The notes under the pieces were generated by a model. That model did not search any database and was not told the origin of the DNA. It saw only the letters and a program-made list of their open reading frames with translations. Both the position numbers and the translations under genes were made by a program. This document shows, piece after piece, positions 1 through 8,588 of a DNA stretch of 64,000 nt. This DNA comes from Sulfurirhabdus autotrophica. GTDB lineage: Bacteria; Pseudomonadota; Gammaproteobacteria; Burkholderiales; SMCO01. How positions within the stretch are numbered: the stretch's first letter is position 1; the number at the start of each line of letters is the position of its first letter. Location of the stretch: assembly GCF_004346685.1 (NCBI RefSeq), contig NZ_SMCO01000015.1, positions 1-64,000 of the forward strand, given 5' to 3'.

Positions 1-118
1 TTGAACAATCGCCCCAGAAAACGACTTGGATATCAAACGCCCAATCAGGTATTCTTCGAATCAACAGGCCTTGCACTTCAAACTTGAATCCGCGAAAACA
101 AGTTAATTTTAGCACCAT
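1..118 (-). CDS. Possible 5' end of a divergent gene, cut by the window edge
   Basis: On the minus strand an ATG at 118 opens a frame with no stop to base 1, giving about 39 residues starting MVLKLTCFRGFKFEVQGLLI. I do not recognise the product. The ribosome-binding region before the ATG is weak (only GCTGAAAAAT). Because the fragment is short, the open frame could be chance. It would be divergent to earP, sharing the 119-187 spacer. Only the neighbouring sequence can settle whether it is a gene. Confidence 0.3.
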   Translation of the reverse strand, partial: MVLKLTCFRGFKFEVQGLLIRRIPDWAFDIQVVFWGDCS

Positions 119-187
119 ATTTTTCAGCGCTGACGTAAATCCAGCGCTTTCGAAGTTTGCGGGTATTTCGGCCAAGGGATAGCGTTA

Positions 188-1333
188 GTGAGTTCTGGTA
201 AATCATGGGATATTTTTTGTAACGTCATTGATAACTATGGCGATATTGGTGTCTGCTGGCGACTGGCTAGGCAATTATCTTTGGAGCACCAATTGCAAGT
301 ACGCCTGTGGGTGGATGATTTGGGGAGTCTCGCAAAAATATGTCCGGGCATTGATCCGTTTGCAGATATCCAGTTTTTCAAGGGTATTGAGGTTTGTCAC
401 TGGGTTGTCTCTTTTCCTGATGTGAATCCGGCGAATGTGGTGATTGAGGCCTTTGCCTGCAAGTTGCCAGAAAGTTATATCCAGAATATGGCCGGGCTTG
501 AAACCAAGCCTGTCTGGATTAATCTTGAGTATCTGAGCGCGGAAGACTGGGTTGCAGGCTGTCATGGTTTACCTTCGCAACATCCCCGACTGCCTTTGGT
601 GAAGTATTTCTTTTTCCCCGGCTTTAATGCTAAAACAGGGGGGGTATTGCTAGAACAAGGCTTGATTTCCAGGCGTAATCAGTTTCAGCAAGATAGCTTG
701 GCGCAGTCCAGATTCTGGGAATCTTTGGACGTTTCCCCTCGATGTACTGATGAAATCAGGGTTTCACTCTTTGGTTATGAGAATAGCGCTCTAGCCAGTT
801 TGTTTGATACCTGGGCCAATGGGTCGCAATCTGTATTTTGCCTGGTTCCGGAAGGCAAGATACTAAGCGATGTCACTCGTTATTTTGGTCTTAACGCATT
901 ACAGACGGGAGCTGCCAAAAAAAGCGGTAATCTGACTGTGCAAGTGCTTCCTTTCGTTGAACAGGCTCGCTATGACGAATTGCTCTGGGCTTGCGATTGT
1001 AACTTTGTTCGGGGTGAAGACTCATTCGTACGTGCGCAATGGGCAGCCAAACCGTTTGTCTGGCATATTTATCCTCAGGATGAAAATGCACATATGAAGA
1101 AACTTATGGCATTTCTTTCTGTCTATTCAAAAAATCTGCCTCAGGAAACTGCAACAGATTTAAGGCGGTTTTGGGAGGCATGGAACCGAGCAGCAGGGGC
1201 AGGTGATTTATGGCATGCTTTCTGGCAGCACAAAGCGCTGTTTGAGGCTCATGCAGGGCAGTGGGCTAACTGTTTGGCAGAAAACGGAGATTTGGCATTA
1301 AATTTAGTGCAATTTTGCAAAAGTAAGTTATAA
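188..1333 (+). CDS. earP: EF-P arginine rhamnosyltransferase EarP
   Basis: This GT-B fold glycosyltransferase moves rhamnose from dTDP-rhamnose onto a conserved arginine of elongation factor P, which helps ribosomes through polyproline stretches. The family signature is visible at the N-terminus, with Asp15 and Asp19 in the [15 protein letters not shown] segment, and as RGEDS at residues 275-279, which corresponds to the nucleotide-sugar site in characterised EarP proteins. At 381 residues it has the usual full length. The start is GTG at 188 with AAGGGA about eight bases upstream; there is no in-frame ATG near it. It lies 43 bases before efp, its substrate gene, which is the typical gene order. 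The cytoplasmic location follows from the family and from the lack of a signal peptide. Confidence 0.95.
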   Translation: MSSGKSWDIFCNVIDNYGDIGVCWRLARQLSLEHQLQVRLWVDDLGSLAKICPGIDPFADIQFFKGIEVCHWVVSFPDVNPANVVIEAFACKLPESYIQNMAGLETKPVWINLEYLSAEDWVAGCHGLPSQHPRLPLVKYFFFPGFNAKTGGVLLEQGLISRRNQFQQDSLAQSRFWESLDVSPRCTDEIRVSLFGYENSALASLFDTWANGSQSVFCLVPEGKILSDVTRYFGLNALQTGAAKKSGNLTVQVLPFVEQARYDELLWACDCNFVRGEDSFVRAQWAAKPFVWHIYPQDENAHMKKLMAFLSVYSKNLPQETATDLRRFWEAWNRAAGAGDLWHAFWQHKALFEAHAGQWANCLAENGDLALNLVQFCKSKL

Positions 1334-1376
1334 TTTCGGGTTTTATAACCCGCTTTCAGTAGGGCGCAGTGTACAT

Positions 1377-1937
1377 ATGAAAACAGCTAAGGAAATTCGT
1401 TCAGGTAACGTCATTATGATTGGCAATGACGCAATGGTTGTTCAAAAGGCCGATTTCAGTAAATCCGGACGCAATTCATCCGTGGTGAAAATGAAACTCA
1501 AGAATCTGCTTACAGGTTCACCAAGCGAGAATATCTATAATGCAGATGAGAAATTCGAACTGGTTGTGCTTGAACGCAAGGAAGTAACCTACTCTTACTA
1601 TGCAGAACCTTTGTACGTATTTGTGGATGATGAGTATAACCAGTACGAAGTTGAAGAAGACAACATGGTAGATGCACTCAACTATCTGGAAGATGGTTTA
1701 CCTTGTGGTGTGGTTTTCTACAACGACAAACCAATTTCAGTTGAATTGCCGAAATATGTTGTACGTGAAATTATCTACACAGAACCAGCTGTTCGTGGTG
1801 ATACATCCGGCAAGGTCATGAAGCCAGCCAAATTGGCTACCGGTTTTGAACTGCCTGTTGCCGCTTTCTGTGAAATTGGTGACAAGATCGAAATCGAAAC
1901 TGAAACAGGTGAATTTAAGCGACGCATTGCAGCTTAA
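1377..1937 (+). CDS. efp: Elongation factor P
   Basis: EF-P is a three-domain, tRNA-shaped protein that enters the ribosomal E site and relieves stalling at consecutive prolines. The product is 186 residues, the normal length. The tip loop of domain I reads [10 protein letters not shown] with Arg32 where lysine-type EF-Ps have lysine. Arg32 is the residue rhamnosylated by EarP in species that use this pathway, and earP is directly upstream, so the modification type can be read from the sequence. The two genes may be co-transcribed. A bidirectional stem-loop terminator follows at 1960-1990. No epmA or epmB type lysine-modification gene is nearby. Confidence 0.97.
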   Translation: MKTAKEIRSGNVIMIGNDAMVVQKADFSKSGRNSSVVKMKLKNLLTGSPSENIYNADEKFELVVLERKEVTYSYYAEPLYVFVDDEYNQYEVEEDNMVDALNYLEDGLPCGVVFYNDKPISVELPKYVVREIIYTEPAVRGDTSGKVMKPAKLATGFELPVAAFCEIGDKIEIETETGEFKRRIAA

Positions 1938-1959
1938 ATTACTGCTGCAAATTTAAAAT

Positions 1960-1990
1960 AAAAAAGGGACGCTACGCTGTCCCTTTTTTA
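1960..1990 (+). terminator. Bidirectional rho-independent terminator after efp
   Basis: A GGGAC/GTCCC stem with loop GCTACGCT is flanked by an A-run on the left and a T-run on the right. It therefore reads as a terminator for efp (plus strand) and for the convergent acyltransferase gene that ends at 2019 (minus strand). Confidence 0.88.
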
Positions 1991-2018
1991 TTTCAATAAT
2001 ACATAGTTAAGCTACAAG

Positions 2019-2798
2019 TTATATCTCGTCCTGATTTCCCTTCTTTGTTGGGGCTTCTACAAGTTTTTCAAGAAGATCTGCAACACTCGATTTGTCAAAA
2101 AAATATGTGTATAGCTGTTTAGGTATATCGTCAATCACCAAAGCTGTCGGTTGATTCAGGCTCTTCTCAACATGGTCTTTGGTCAGTCGAAGTAATACGG
2201 TAGGCATTGCTCTATTTGAATCCTTCTCTTTGCCAAACAACTCAAATCCAAATGCATTGTGAAAGAATAATTGACGGCGGTTACTGGTTTCAACAAGTAT
2301 ATCGGTACATCCGTGAATGCGGGTGGCGTAAAGATAGGCTATATGGAATAGTGAAGATAGCACGCGTTTTGAACGGATATTCTGATCCAGAGCAATCTGT
2401 GTGAATTCACATACACGATGTCCCCGCTGACGAAGCAGGTCCATCTCCCTTTTATATAAGACATCAGCAGCCAGCCCGGCAGGAGAGTCGATGCTAAGCG
2501 TGATAGTGCCGATGGCAGTTTCACCAAAAAACATGGAAAACGTAATTTTGTTAGGGTGACGATTAAAATTGGTTACCGTCGAATTGCCCCATACATAGGC
2601 TTGTTTTATCAGCAGCGTCGCCGTCTGACATTGATCGCTACTGCATGGTAATTTGAGTTTGATCAGTTGGGTGGATAGTATTTTTTCTGATTTGTCGAGC
2701 TGTTCTAACCCTGGCATGGAAAGCGGCATCAGTCGACCGGCTGCAATGGCAATAGAAGTGCTGGTCTGGCTAGTTTGGTCATGTTTAGAGCTTTGCAT
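2019..2798 (-). CDS. FeeM-like N-acyl amino acid synthase / GNAT-fold acyltransferase
   Basis: The 259-residue product resembles the FeeM-type N-acyl amino acid synthase domain, a GNAT-fold enzyme class that joins an acyl chain from acyl carrier protein to an amino acid. Family hallmarks are the TLSIDSPAGLAADVLYKREM stretch (about residues 100-120), then RVCEFTQIALD, a helix with AYLYA, and the end segment FFHNAFGFELFGKE. The first 40 residues are Ser/Thr/Gln-rich and probably disordered, and no signal peptide is seen. Related acyltransferases recur in exosortase/PEP-CTERM genomes, so a link with the surface system further along is possible but unproven. It stands alone, convergent to efp. 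The exact acyl substrate cannot be read from sequence. Confidence 0.72.
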   Translation of the reverse strand: MQSSKHDQTSQTSTSIAIAAGRLMPLSMPGLEQLDKSEKILSTQLIKLKLPCSSDQCQTATLLIKQAYVWGNSTVTNFNRHPNKITFSMFFGETAIGTITLSIDSPAGLAADVLYKREMDLLRQRGHRVCEFTQIALDQNIRSKRVLSSLFHIAYLYATRIHGCTDILVETSNRRQLFFHNAFGFELFGKEKDSNRAMPTVLLRLTKDHVEKSLNQPTALVIDDIPKQLYTYFFDKSSVADLLEKLVEAPTKKGNQDEI

Positions 2799-3031
2799 TT
2801 CGTGCTACTCCTGAATACTTACTTTATCTAGTGAGTTGCACAGAACGTGCCAGCTTTTATATAAAGGGATATTTTCCAGCAGGCGTATAGCATTTCGTGA
2901 AAAGTTGGGTAAGCAGGTATGTAGCGATACTTACCAAAATCGTATTAAGCTGACAATTATGGGCACATTGCTTGGTAAGTACTTGCCATGGTTAAGGTCG
3001 AAATTAATAACTGATGATCAATGCAGATTGT

Positions 3032-4645
3032 CTACTTTGGCCCAATCTGATGCATGATGTTGAGTGCCAGTGCTTCAGCTACCTTGATACCATCTACTGC
3101 AGCTGAAAGAATTCCGCCTGCATATCCCGCCCCTTCTCCAGTAGGGAAAAGGCCTTGGGTGTTTATACTTTGAAAATCATCATTGCGTTTGATGCGGATA
3201 GGTGAAGAAGTTCGGGTTTCAACGCCGGTCAGCACAGCGTCGTGCATGGCAAATCCCTTGATTTGTTTTTCAAAGGCGGGTAATGCTTCCCTGATGGCTT
3301 CTATCGCAAAATCTGGTAGTGCTGTACTGAGGTCTCCCAGGTGCACGCCAGGTGTATACGATGGCTGGACTGAACCAAATGCTGTTGAGGGTTTTCCGGC
3401 AATAAAGTCACCTACAAGCTGGCCGGGTGCCTGGTAGTTTCTTCCGCCCAATTCAAAAGCACGCTCTTCCCATTTTCGCTGGAAAGCCATTCCGGATAAC
3501 GGGTCGCCGGGATAATCTTCAGGGGTGATACCCACTACGATACCGCTGTTTGCGTTACGCTCATTACGTGAGTACTGGCTCATGCCATTTGTGACAACGC
3601 GACCTGGTTCAGAAGCAGCGGCCACCACAGTGCCACCGGGGCACATGCAGAAGCTGTAAACAGAGCGGCCATTTTTGCAATGATGCACGAGTTTATAATC
3701 TGCAGCACCCAGCAAAGGATTGCCCGCATATTTGCCAAAACGGCAATGATCTATCAGGGATTGAGGGTGTTCGACGCGGAAACCGATAGAAAAAGGTTTG
3801 GCTTCGATATACACCCCTTGATCATAGAGCATTTGAAATGTATCACGTGCGCTGTGGCCAATGGCAAGGATAATATTATTCGTGGCAATGCGTTTGCCGC
3901 TGGATAACACAACCCCGCTGACCTGCCCATTGTTGATATCAATATTATCGACTCTGCTTTGGAAGTGAATTTCACCTCCCAATGCTTCAATGGTAGCTCG
4001 CATTTTCTCTACAACACCGACTAATCTGAATGTTCCGATATGTGGTTTGCTGACATATAGAATTTCTGGTGGAGCGCCAGCTTTGACAAATTCGGTCAGC
4101 ACTTTCTTGCCGTAATGTTTCGGATCTTTGATCTGGCTGTGTAGCTTGCCATCGGAAAAAGTACCCGCACCACCTTCACCAAATTGCACGTTTGATTCCG
4201 GATTAAGTACGCCCTGCCGCCATAGAGCGAATGTATCTTTAGTGCGTTCCCGTACTGCTTTTCCCCGTTCCAGAATGATCGGGCGAAAACCCATTTGTGC
4301 AAGAATAAGGCCGGCAAAAATTCCCGCCGGACCCATGCCAATAACCACTGGGCGCGTGGTTAATTGCGCAGGTGCCTGAGTGACAAACTGGTATTGGGTA
4401 TCAGGTGTTAGCGAGAGGTGTTTGTCACTTTTAAGTCGTTTGAGTATGGCTTGTTCATCTTTAACTTCAACATCCAGGGTATAGATGAATGTGATATTGG
4501 ATAATTTACGGGCATCGAAACCGCGTCTGGTAATAGTGAAGCTGATAAGTTGATCTGCCGGGATACATAGCCGCGTAAGTATGGCATCCTTGATATCGGA
4601 TTCAGGGTGTTCAAGGGGGAGTTTAACTTCTGTTATTCGTAACAT
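3032..4645 (-). CDS. FAD-dependent dehydrogenase of the COG2509 family
   Basis: This is a large flavoprotein of the uncharacterised COG2509 group of NAD(P)/FAD-dependent oxidoreductases. The dinucleotide-binding site reads VIGMGPAGIFAGLILAQMGF about 100 residues from the start and is followed by ILERG. The family-specific NVQFGEGGAGTFSDGKL segment and a C-terminal FPTGEGAGYAGGILSAAVDG flavin-contact motif are present. The chosen start, ATG at 4645, gives MLRITEVKLPLEHP, the usual N-terminus of the family. An in-frame ATG at 4711 would add 22 residues and has GAGG only four bases upstream, so it remains possible. The substrate is unknown, and it is cytoplasmic by lack of a signal. Confidence 0.85.
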   Translation of the reverse strand: MLRITEVKLPLEHPESDIKDAILTRLCIPADQLISFTITRRGFDARKLSNITFIYTLDVEVKDEQAILKRLKSDKHLSLTPDTQYQFVTQAPAQLTTRPVVIGMGPAGIFAGLILAQMGFRPIILERGKAVRERTKDTFALWRQGVLNPESNVQFGEGGAGTFSDGKLHSQIKDPKHYGKKVLTEFVKAGAPPEILYVSKPHIGTFRLVGVVEKMRATIEALGGEIHFQSRVDNIDINNGQVSGVVLSSGKRIATNNIILAIGHSARDTFQMLYDQGVYIEAKPFSIGFRVEHPQSLIDHCRFGKYAGNPLLGAADYKLVHHCKNGRSVYSFCMCPGGTVVAAASEPGRVVTNGMSQYSRNERNANSGIVVGITPEDYPGDPLSGMAFQRKWEERAFELGGRNYQAPGQLVGDFIAGKPSTAFGSVQPSYTPGVHLGDLSTALPDFAIEAIREALPAFEKQIKGFAMHDAVLTGVETRTSSPIRIKRNDDFQSINTQGLFPTGEGAGYAGGILSAAVDGIKVAEALALNIMHQIGPK

Positions 4646-4869
4646 GCACAATATTCCAGATACATTAAGCTGTACAACCGTCAAGCAATGGTCATCAACC
4701 AAGATTCTCACATTTTACCTCAATGAGGTTGTTGAGGCATTAAAGACTGGAATAATGTGTGTTTGAGTAGTTGTTCTCAAGACATGCCGGGGGTATGATC
4801 ATAACTGACTGCTGCTTATTGGCGGAAGATAATGAGTAAAGATTTTATTTTTTCAGAGGGGAATCCACG

Positions 4870-5154
4870 ATGATACTTAGTCTTGTCCTCTCAACGATTG
4901 CTTTTTTTGTGGCTGCTTTTTATCTCAGGCGCTATCTGGATACGCAAGGAGTTAATAAGGGGTTTACACGTAGCGTGCTGGTATTTTTACTGGCTACTAT
5001 TGTTTCCATAGGTACTTCATCAGTAATAGATTTTATCAGCACTGCGTTAGAGGGTGAACAATCACAAGTGGCAAGTACAGACCCACTTCAAATAAGCAAT
5101 ATAAACCAGTTAATGCACTCGCTTTCTGCCGTTCAGGGACGTCAGGCGCAGTAG
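4870..5154 (+). CDS. Small two-helix membrane protein, unknown function
   Basis: This is a 94-residue protein with two predicted membrane helices (about residues 2-20 and 34-55) and a polar C-terminal tail of about 40 residues rich in Ser and Gln. A good ribosome-binding site, AGAGGGG, lies nine bases before the ATG, which supports a real gene. It precedes the phosphorylase-kinase-like gene by 68 bases on the same strand and may be co-transcribed with it. I recognise no family. Confidence 0.65.
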   Translation: MILSLVLSTIAFFVAAFYLRRYLDTQGVNKGFTRSVLVFLLATIVSIGTSSVIDFISTALEGEQSQVASTDPLQISNINQLMHSLSAVQGRQAQ

Positions 5155-5222
5155 GCTGGTTTCGGTTCTACTATTGAGGGCAGAGCATACAATGAAAAAT
5201 TTCAAAAAAGTATGGTACTTCT

Positions 5223-8200
5223 ATGGCTTTCAATAATTTCACTTTAGAAAAAGAAGGTGGTGAATCTTATGACGCTGAGCGTTATAAGCGAAAGGTTCTG
5301 CTCGAACAGTATTTTGAGCAGATTGATTCGGTTATTCTGTCTCGACAAAACCCCATAAGCGGTTTACTTCCTGCAAGTACCGCAATCACTGCCCATGGTG
5401 ATTATACGGATGCCTGGGTACGTGACAATGTCTATAGTATTCTCGCTGTATGGGGCCTGGCACTCGCGTACCGTCAATTGGACCACGATGATGGCAAGGG
5501 ATACCACTTGCAGCAGAGCGTTGTTAAGCTGATGAGGGGGTTGCTTGTTTCCATGATGAAGCAGGCAGACAAGGTTGAACGCTTCAAACACTCGCAACAT
5601 ACCGTTGATGCACTTCATGCGAAATATGATACCCAAACGGGAGATCCGGTTGTGGGCGATCAGGAGTGGGGGCATCTGCAGGTAGATGCAACTTCACTAT
5701 ACCTGTTGATGCTGGCACAAATGACCGCATCCGGTCTGCGTATTATTTTCACGATGGATGAAGTCAACTTCATCCAGAATCTTGTTTATTACATTGGTCG
5801 CGCCTATCGTACCCCTGATTATGGAATCTGGGAGCGGGGCAACAAAATCAACCACGGTATCGCTGAGCTTAATGCGAGTTCGGTAGGGATGGCCAAAGCC
5901 GCCCTGGAAGCGCTGAATGGGTTTAACGTATTTGGTGTGGAGGGTGGACAGGCCTCGGTTATTCATGTGGTGCCTGATGAAATAGCAAGGGCGCGCGTTA
6001 CCTTGTGGTTCTTGCTTCCAAGGGAGTCCAATTCCAAGGAAACCGATGCGGCGCTGCTAAGCATCATCGGATATCCAGCCTTTGCGATGGAAGATGCGAA
6101 ATTAGTTAAACGTACTCGCGATGTCATCCTGAGTAAACTGGGGGGGCGCTACGGCTGCAAGCGTTTTATGCTGGATGGCCACCAAACCATGCTGGAAGAT
6201 GCCAGCCGGCTGCATTATGAACCATCCGAACTGAAGCAATTTGAGCACATTGAGTCTGAATGGCCGTTGTTTTTTTCTTATCTGGTGCTGGATGGGCTGT
6301 TTCGTGGTGATGAAGACCAGGTCAAAGAGTACAGCGTCAAACTGGAGACGCTTTTTGTTGAACAGAACGGGCAGCGACTATTGCCGGAACTTTATTATGT
6401 GCCAGCTGACAAGGTAGAAGCAGAAAGAGAGCAGCCGCAAAGTCAGGAGCGGGTGCCTAATGATAATGTTCCACTGGTTTGGGCTCAGAGTTTGTACTGG
6501 CTTGGAGCATTGATTCAGGATGGATTGCTTACTCTGTCGGATATTGACCCACTCAACCGCCGAAGCCGCCTTGGATACAATCGCCAGGTAAGAGTGCTTG
6601 TCGCACCAATGGCTGAAAATGAGAAGGTGAAGTCTCAGCTCCAATCTCAGGGTATCCAAACTCAAACTTTGGATGAGGTGGCGCCATTTAAGGTAAGGCA
6701 AGCTGAAGATCTGGCCAGCGCTTTTTTACATGTGGGTAAGAATGCAAAGTTAGGCCTTACAGGCCGACCTATGCGCAGACCTCGCGGTTTAACAACAAGC
6801 CATGTATACATGTTACGTGGGGAAAAAGTCGTTTTTCTGCCACAATTCATGGATAAACGTAATTTTTATTTAACCCTTGATGATCGTCTTATGGTTGAGC
6901 GATTTACGGGTGAATTGGCTTATCTTGCCCGGCACTGGGATAGTGCCGGGAACCCGCTTATCGTATTGTTGATTGATGAATCCATGCTCACCGACGAGTC
7001 GGCGGACAGATTAATAAATTGCATGCGTGAAATGCAAACCGGAATGTGTAATGGTGTGGCAGTGCGTGTAGGGGCATTGACTGATCTGGCCAAAGTGGCG
7101 GGAAAAGAGAGAATAGATTATGTGCCTGAATTTGCTTTTTCACCTGCTGCCATCACCCCTGAGTTACCCCGATGCAGTCTGGTACGTCATGATCCGGAAC
7201 TGTGCCGGGTGCTGAGTGTACTTGAATTACCGGGATGGCAAGAAGAATTTGTGACAAAAGACGTGATTGTCCGTTTGTGGGCGAGCCGTAATTTACATGA
7301 ACAAATTGCATTGCTGAGTTTGTTGTGGAAAGAACTGGGGCCTGATGCCGAAATCGGCTCTTCTGATAGTCCATGCACCATTCGTCAGTTTGTTGCTGAA
7401 ATTTATGAGCTGGCTGGTGAAACGGATATATGGGCTGTCATTCGTCAAGCGGCAGGTTTGCTGGGCTTGCATGATGCGACTCTGGAAGATGCCGTTGTGA
7501 TTATTGTCGTACGACAAAAACAGCTGGCTGTGGGTCGGTCCTATAGCAGCAACACACTTATTTCAAAGCCCGAGTGCAATGCGGACATTTTGGAGAAAAT
7601 TGCGTTATCTTGCGGAGATGATGAGCGTGAGCGCATTTTGAATCAGGAAGTGATTTTGTATCTTGCCATGCTGATCAAGTCCGAAGCTTACTTGTTTGAG
7701 GGTATGCGTACCTTGCGCCCAGGTCATTTGTTACAACTGATAACCGGGCAGCTTGCTATGCAGCACGCAGTGCCACAGCATGCTGCATTCGATTATTTGG
7801 TAGGGCTGAGTCCGCATTCTTTGCTGGAAAACTTGCGTGAAGTACTCAGAAGTTATCAGGACATGGTCAAAGCATTGGCTAAAGTAGAATCCCTTAATGT
7901 TCATGGTGAGCCGGGTAGTCTTGCCTGGGTGCGATTTGATGCTGAAGATGACCCTTTAGAGTGTTCTGATACTCAGGCCTGGCGTGCCTGGCGAGAGTCA
8001 CACGGCGTGATGACGCGAGTACGAGAAGAATTGTTTGAAGATATCTGGAACGCACTTGAGCATTGCAAAGGGATCATCATTGGGGACAGGTTTAACCCCG
8101 GTAATTGCCTGGATAGCGAGGTGATTCATGGTCAGATGACAGCAGGGGAGCGTAATTTTGCATTTCTGGTGGATCATCTGCTAAACAATATTGCGGCTCC

Positions 8201-8510
8201 AGATTACCGTCATCTCACCATGGAAGCGCTATCTGCACTGACAACCATTATCAAGGCTAATCCGGAAATACATTTGGATGATTATATTGTGCTGGATGTG
8301 TTGATTGGATATGCAGTTAGGTTAACCTGGCTTGACATGCATCCGACAGATACAGAGATATACAATGAAAAGCGAAGTGATGCGTGGGCGTATTTTTACC
8401 AGTGCTCACCCCATCAGGTGGGTAATGCGATTATGGCAGCATTTGCCTTCCTGGTGAAGAATGGTCGAGAGGCTGATTTGGAACCTGCATTGCTCGAACA
8501 AGAGCAATAA
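5223..8510 (+). CDS. Glycoside hydrolase 15 / phosphorylase kinase alpha-beta-like protein
   Basis: The 1095-residue protein belongs to the bacterial relatives of the regulatory alpha/beta subunits of phosphorylase kinase, whose N-terminal half has a glucoamylase-like (GH15) six-hairpin fold. Visible signatures are DYTDAWVRDNVYSILAVWGL near residue 60, DYGIWERGNKINHGIAELNA near residue 200 and a long helical C-terminal half. There is no signal peptide, so it is expected in the cytoplasm. Whether it hydrolyses or only senses glucans is not known for the bacterial members. The ATG at 5223 has no strong ribosome-binding site, but a 14-codon ORF (5192-5236) overlaps the start and could couple translation. 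The gene is convergent with the response regulator at 8589. Confidence 0.82.
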   Translation: MAFNNFTLEKEGGESYDAERYKRKVLLEQYFEQIDSVILSRQNPISGLLPASTAITAHGDYTDAWVRDNVYSILAVWGLALAYRQLDHDDGKGYHLQQSVVKLMRGLLVSMMKQADKVERFKHSQHTVDALHAKYDTQTGDPVVGDQEWGHLQVDATSLYLLMLAQMTASGLRIIFTMDEVNFIQNLVYYIGRAYRTPDYGIWERGNKINHGIAELNASSVGMAKAALEALNGFNVFGVEGGQASVIHVVPDEIARARVTLWFLLPRESNSKETDAALLSIIGYPAFAMEDAKLVKRTRDVILSKLGGRYGCKRFMLDGHQTMLEDASRLHYEPSELKQFEHIESEWPLFFSYLVLDGLFRGDEDQVKEYSVKLETLFVEQNGQRLLPELYYVPADKVEAEREQPQSQERVPNDNVPLVWAQSLYWLGALIQDGLLTLSDIDPLNRRSRLGYNRQVRVLVAPMAENEKVKSQLQSQGIQTQTLDEVAPFKVRQAEDLASAFLHVGKNAKLGLTGRPMRRPRGLTTSHVYMLRGEKVVFLPQFMDKRNFYLTLDDRLMVERFTGELAYLARHWDSAGNPLIVLLIDESMLTDESADRLINCMREMQTGMCNGVAVRVGALTDLAKVAGKERIDYVPEFAFSPAAITPELPRCSLVRHDPELCRVLSVLELPGWQEEFVTKDVIVRLWASRNLHEQIALLSLLWKELGPDAEIGSSDSPCTIRQFVAEIYELAGETDIWAVIRQAAGLLGLHDATLEDAVVIIVVRQKQLAVGRSYSSNTLISKPECNADILEKIALSCGDDERERILNQEVILYLAMLIKSEAYLFEGMRTLRPGHLLQLITGQLAMQHAVPQHAAFDYLVGLSPHSLLENLREVLRSYQDMVKALAKVESLNVHGEPGSLAWVRFDAEDDPLECSDTQAWRAWRESHGVMTRVREELFEDIWNALEHCKGIIIGDRFNPGNCLDSEVIHGQMTAGERNFAFLVDHLLNNIAAPDYRHLTMEALSALTTIIKANPEIHLDDYIVLDVLIGYAVRLTWLDMHPTDTEIYNEKRSDAWAYFYQCSPHQVGNAIMAAFAFLVKNGREADLEPALLEQEQ

Positions 8511-8531
8511 CTGAAAGCCCGGGGCTTTCAG
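8511..8531 (+). terminator. Palindromic stem-loop between convergent genes
   Basis: The sequence CTGAAAG-CCCGGGG-CTTTCAG directly follows the stop codon of the phosphorylase-kinase-like gene and lies 58 bases from the end of the convergent regulator gene. It can form a strong stem but has no U-tract, so it may stop transcription weakly in both directions or protect 3' ends. Confidence 0.5.
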
Positions 8532-8588
8532 TGCAGTAGCCAGTTTGGCTAGAAGGTTAGATAAACTGAAATGAGTTTAATGTGCGGG

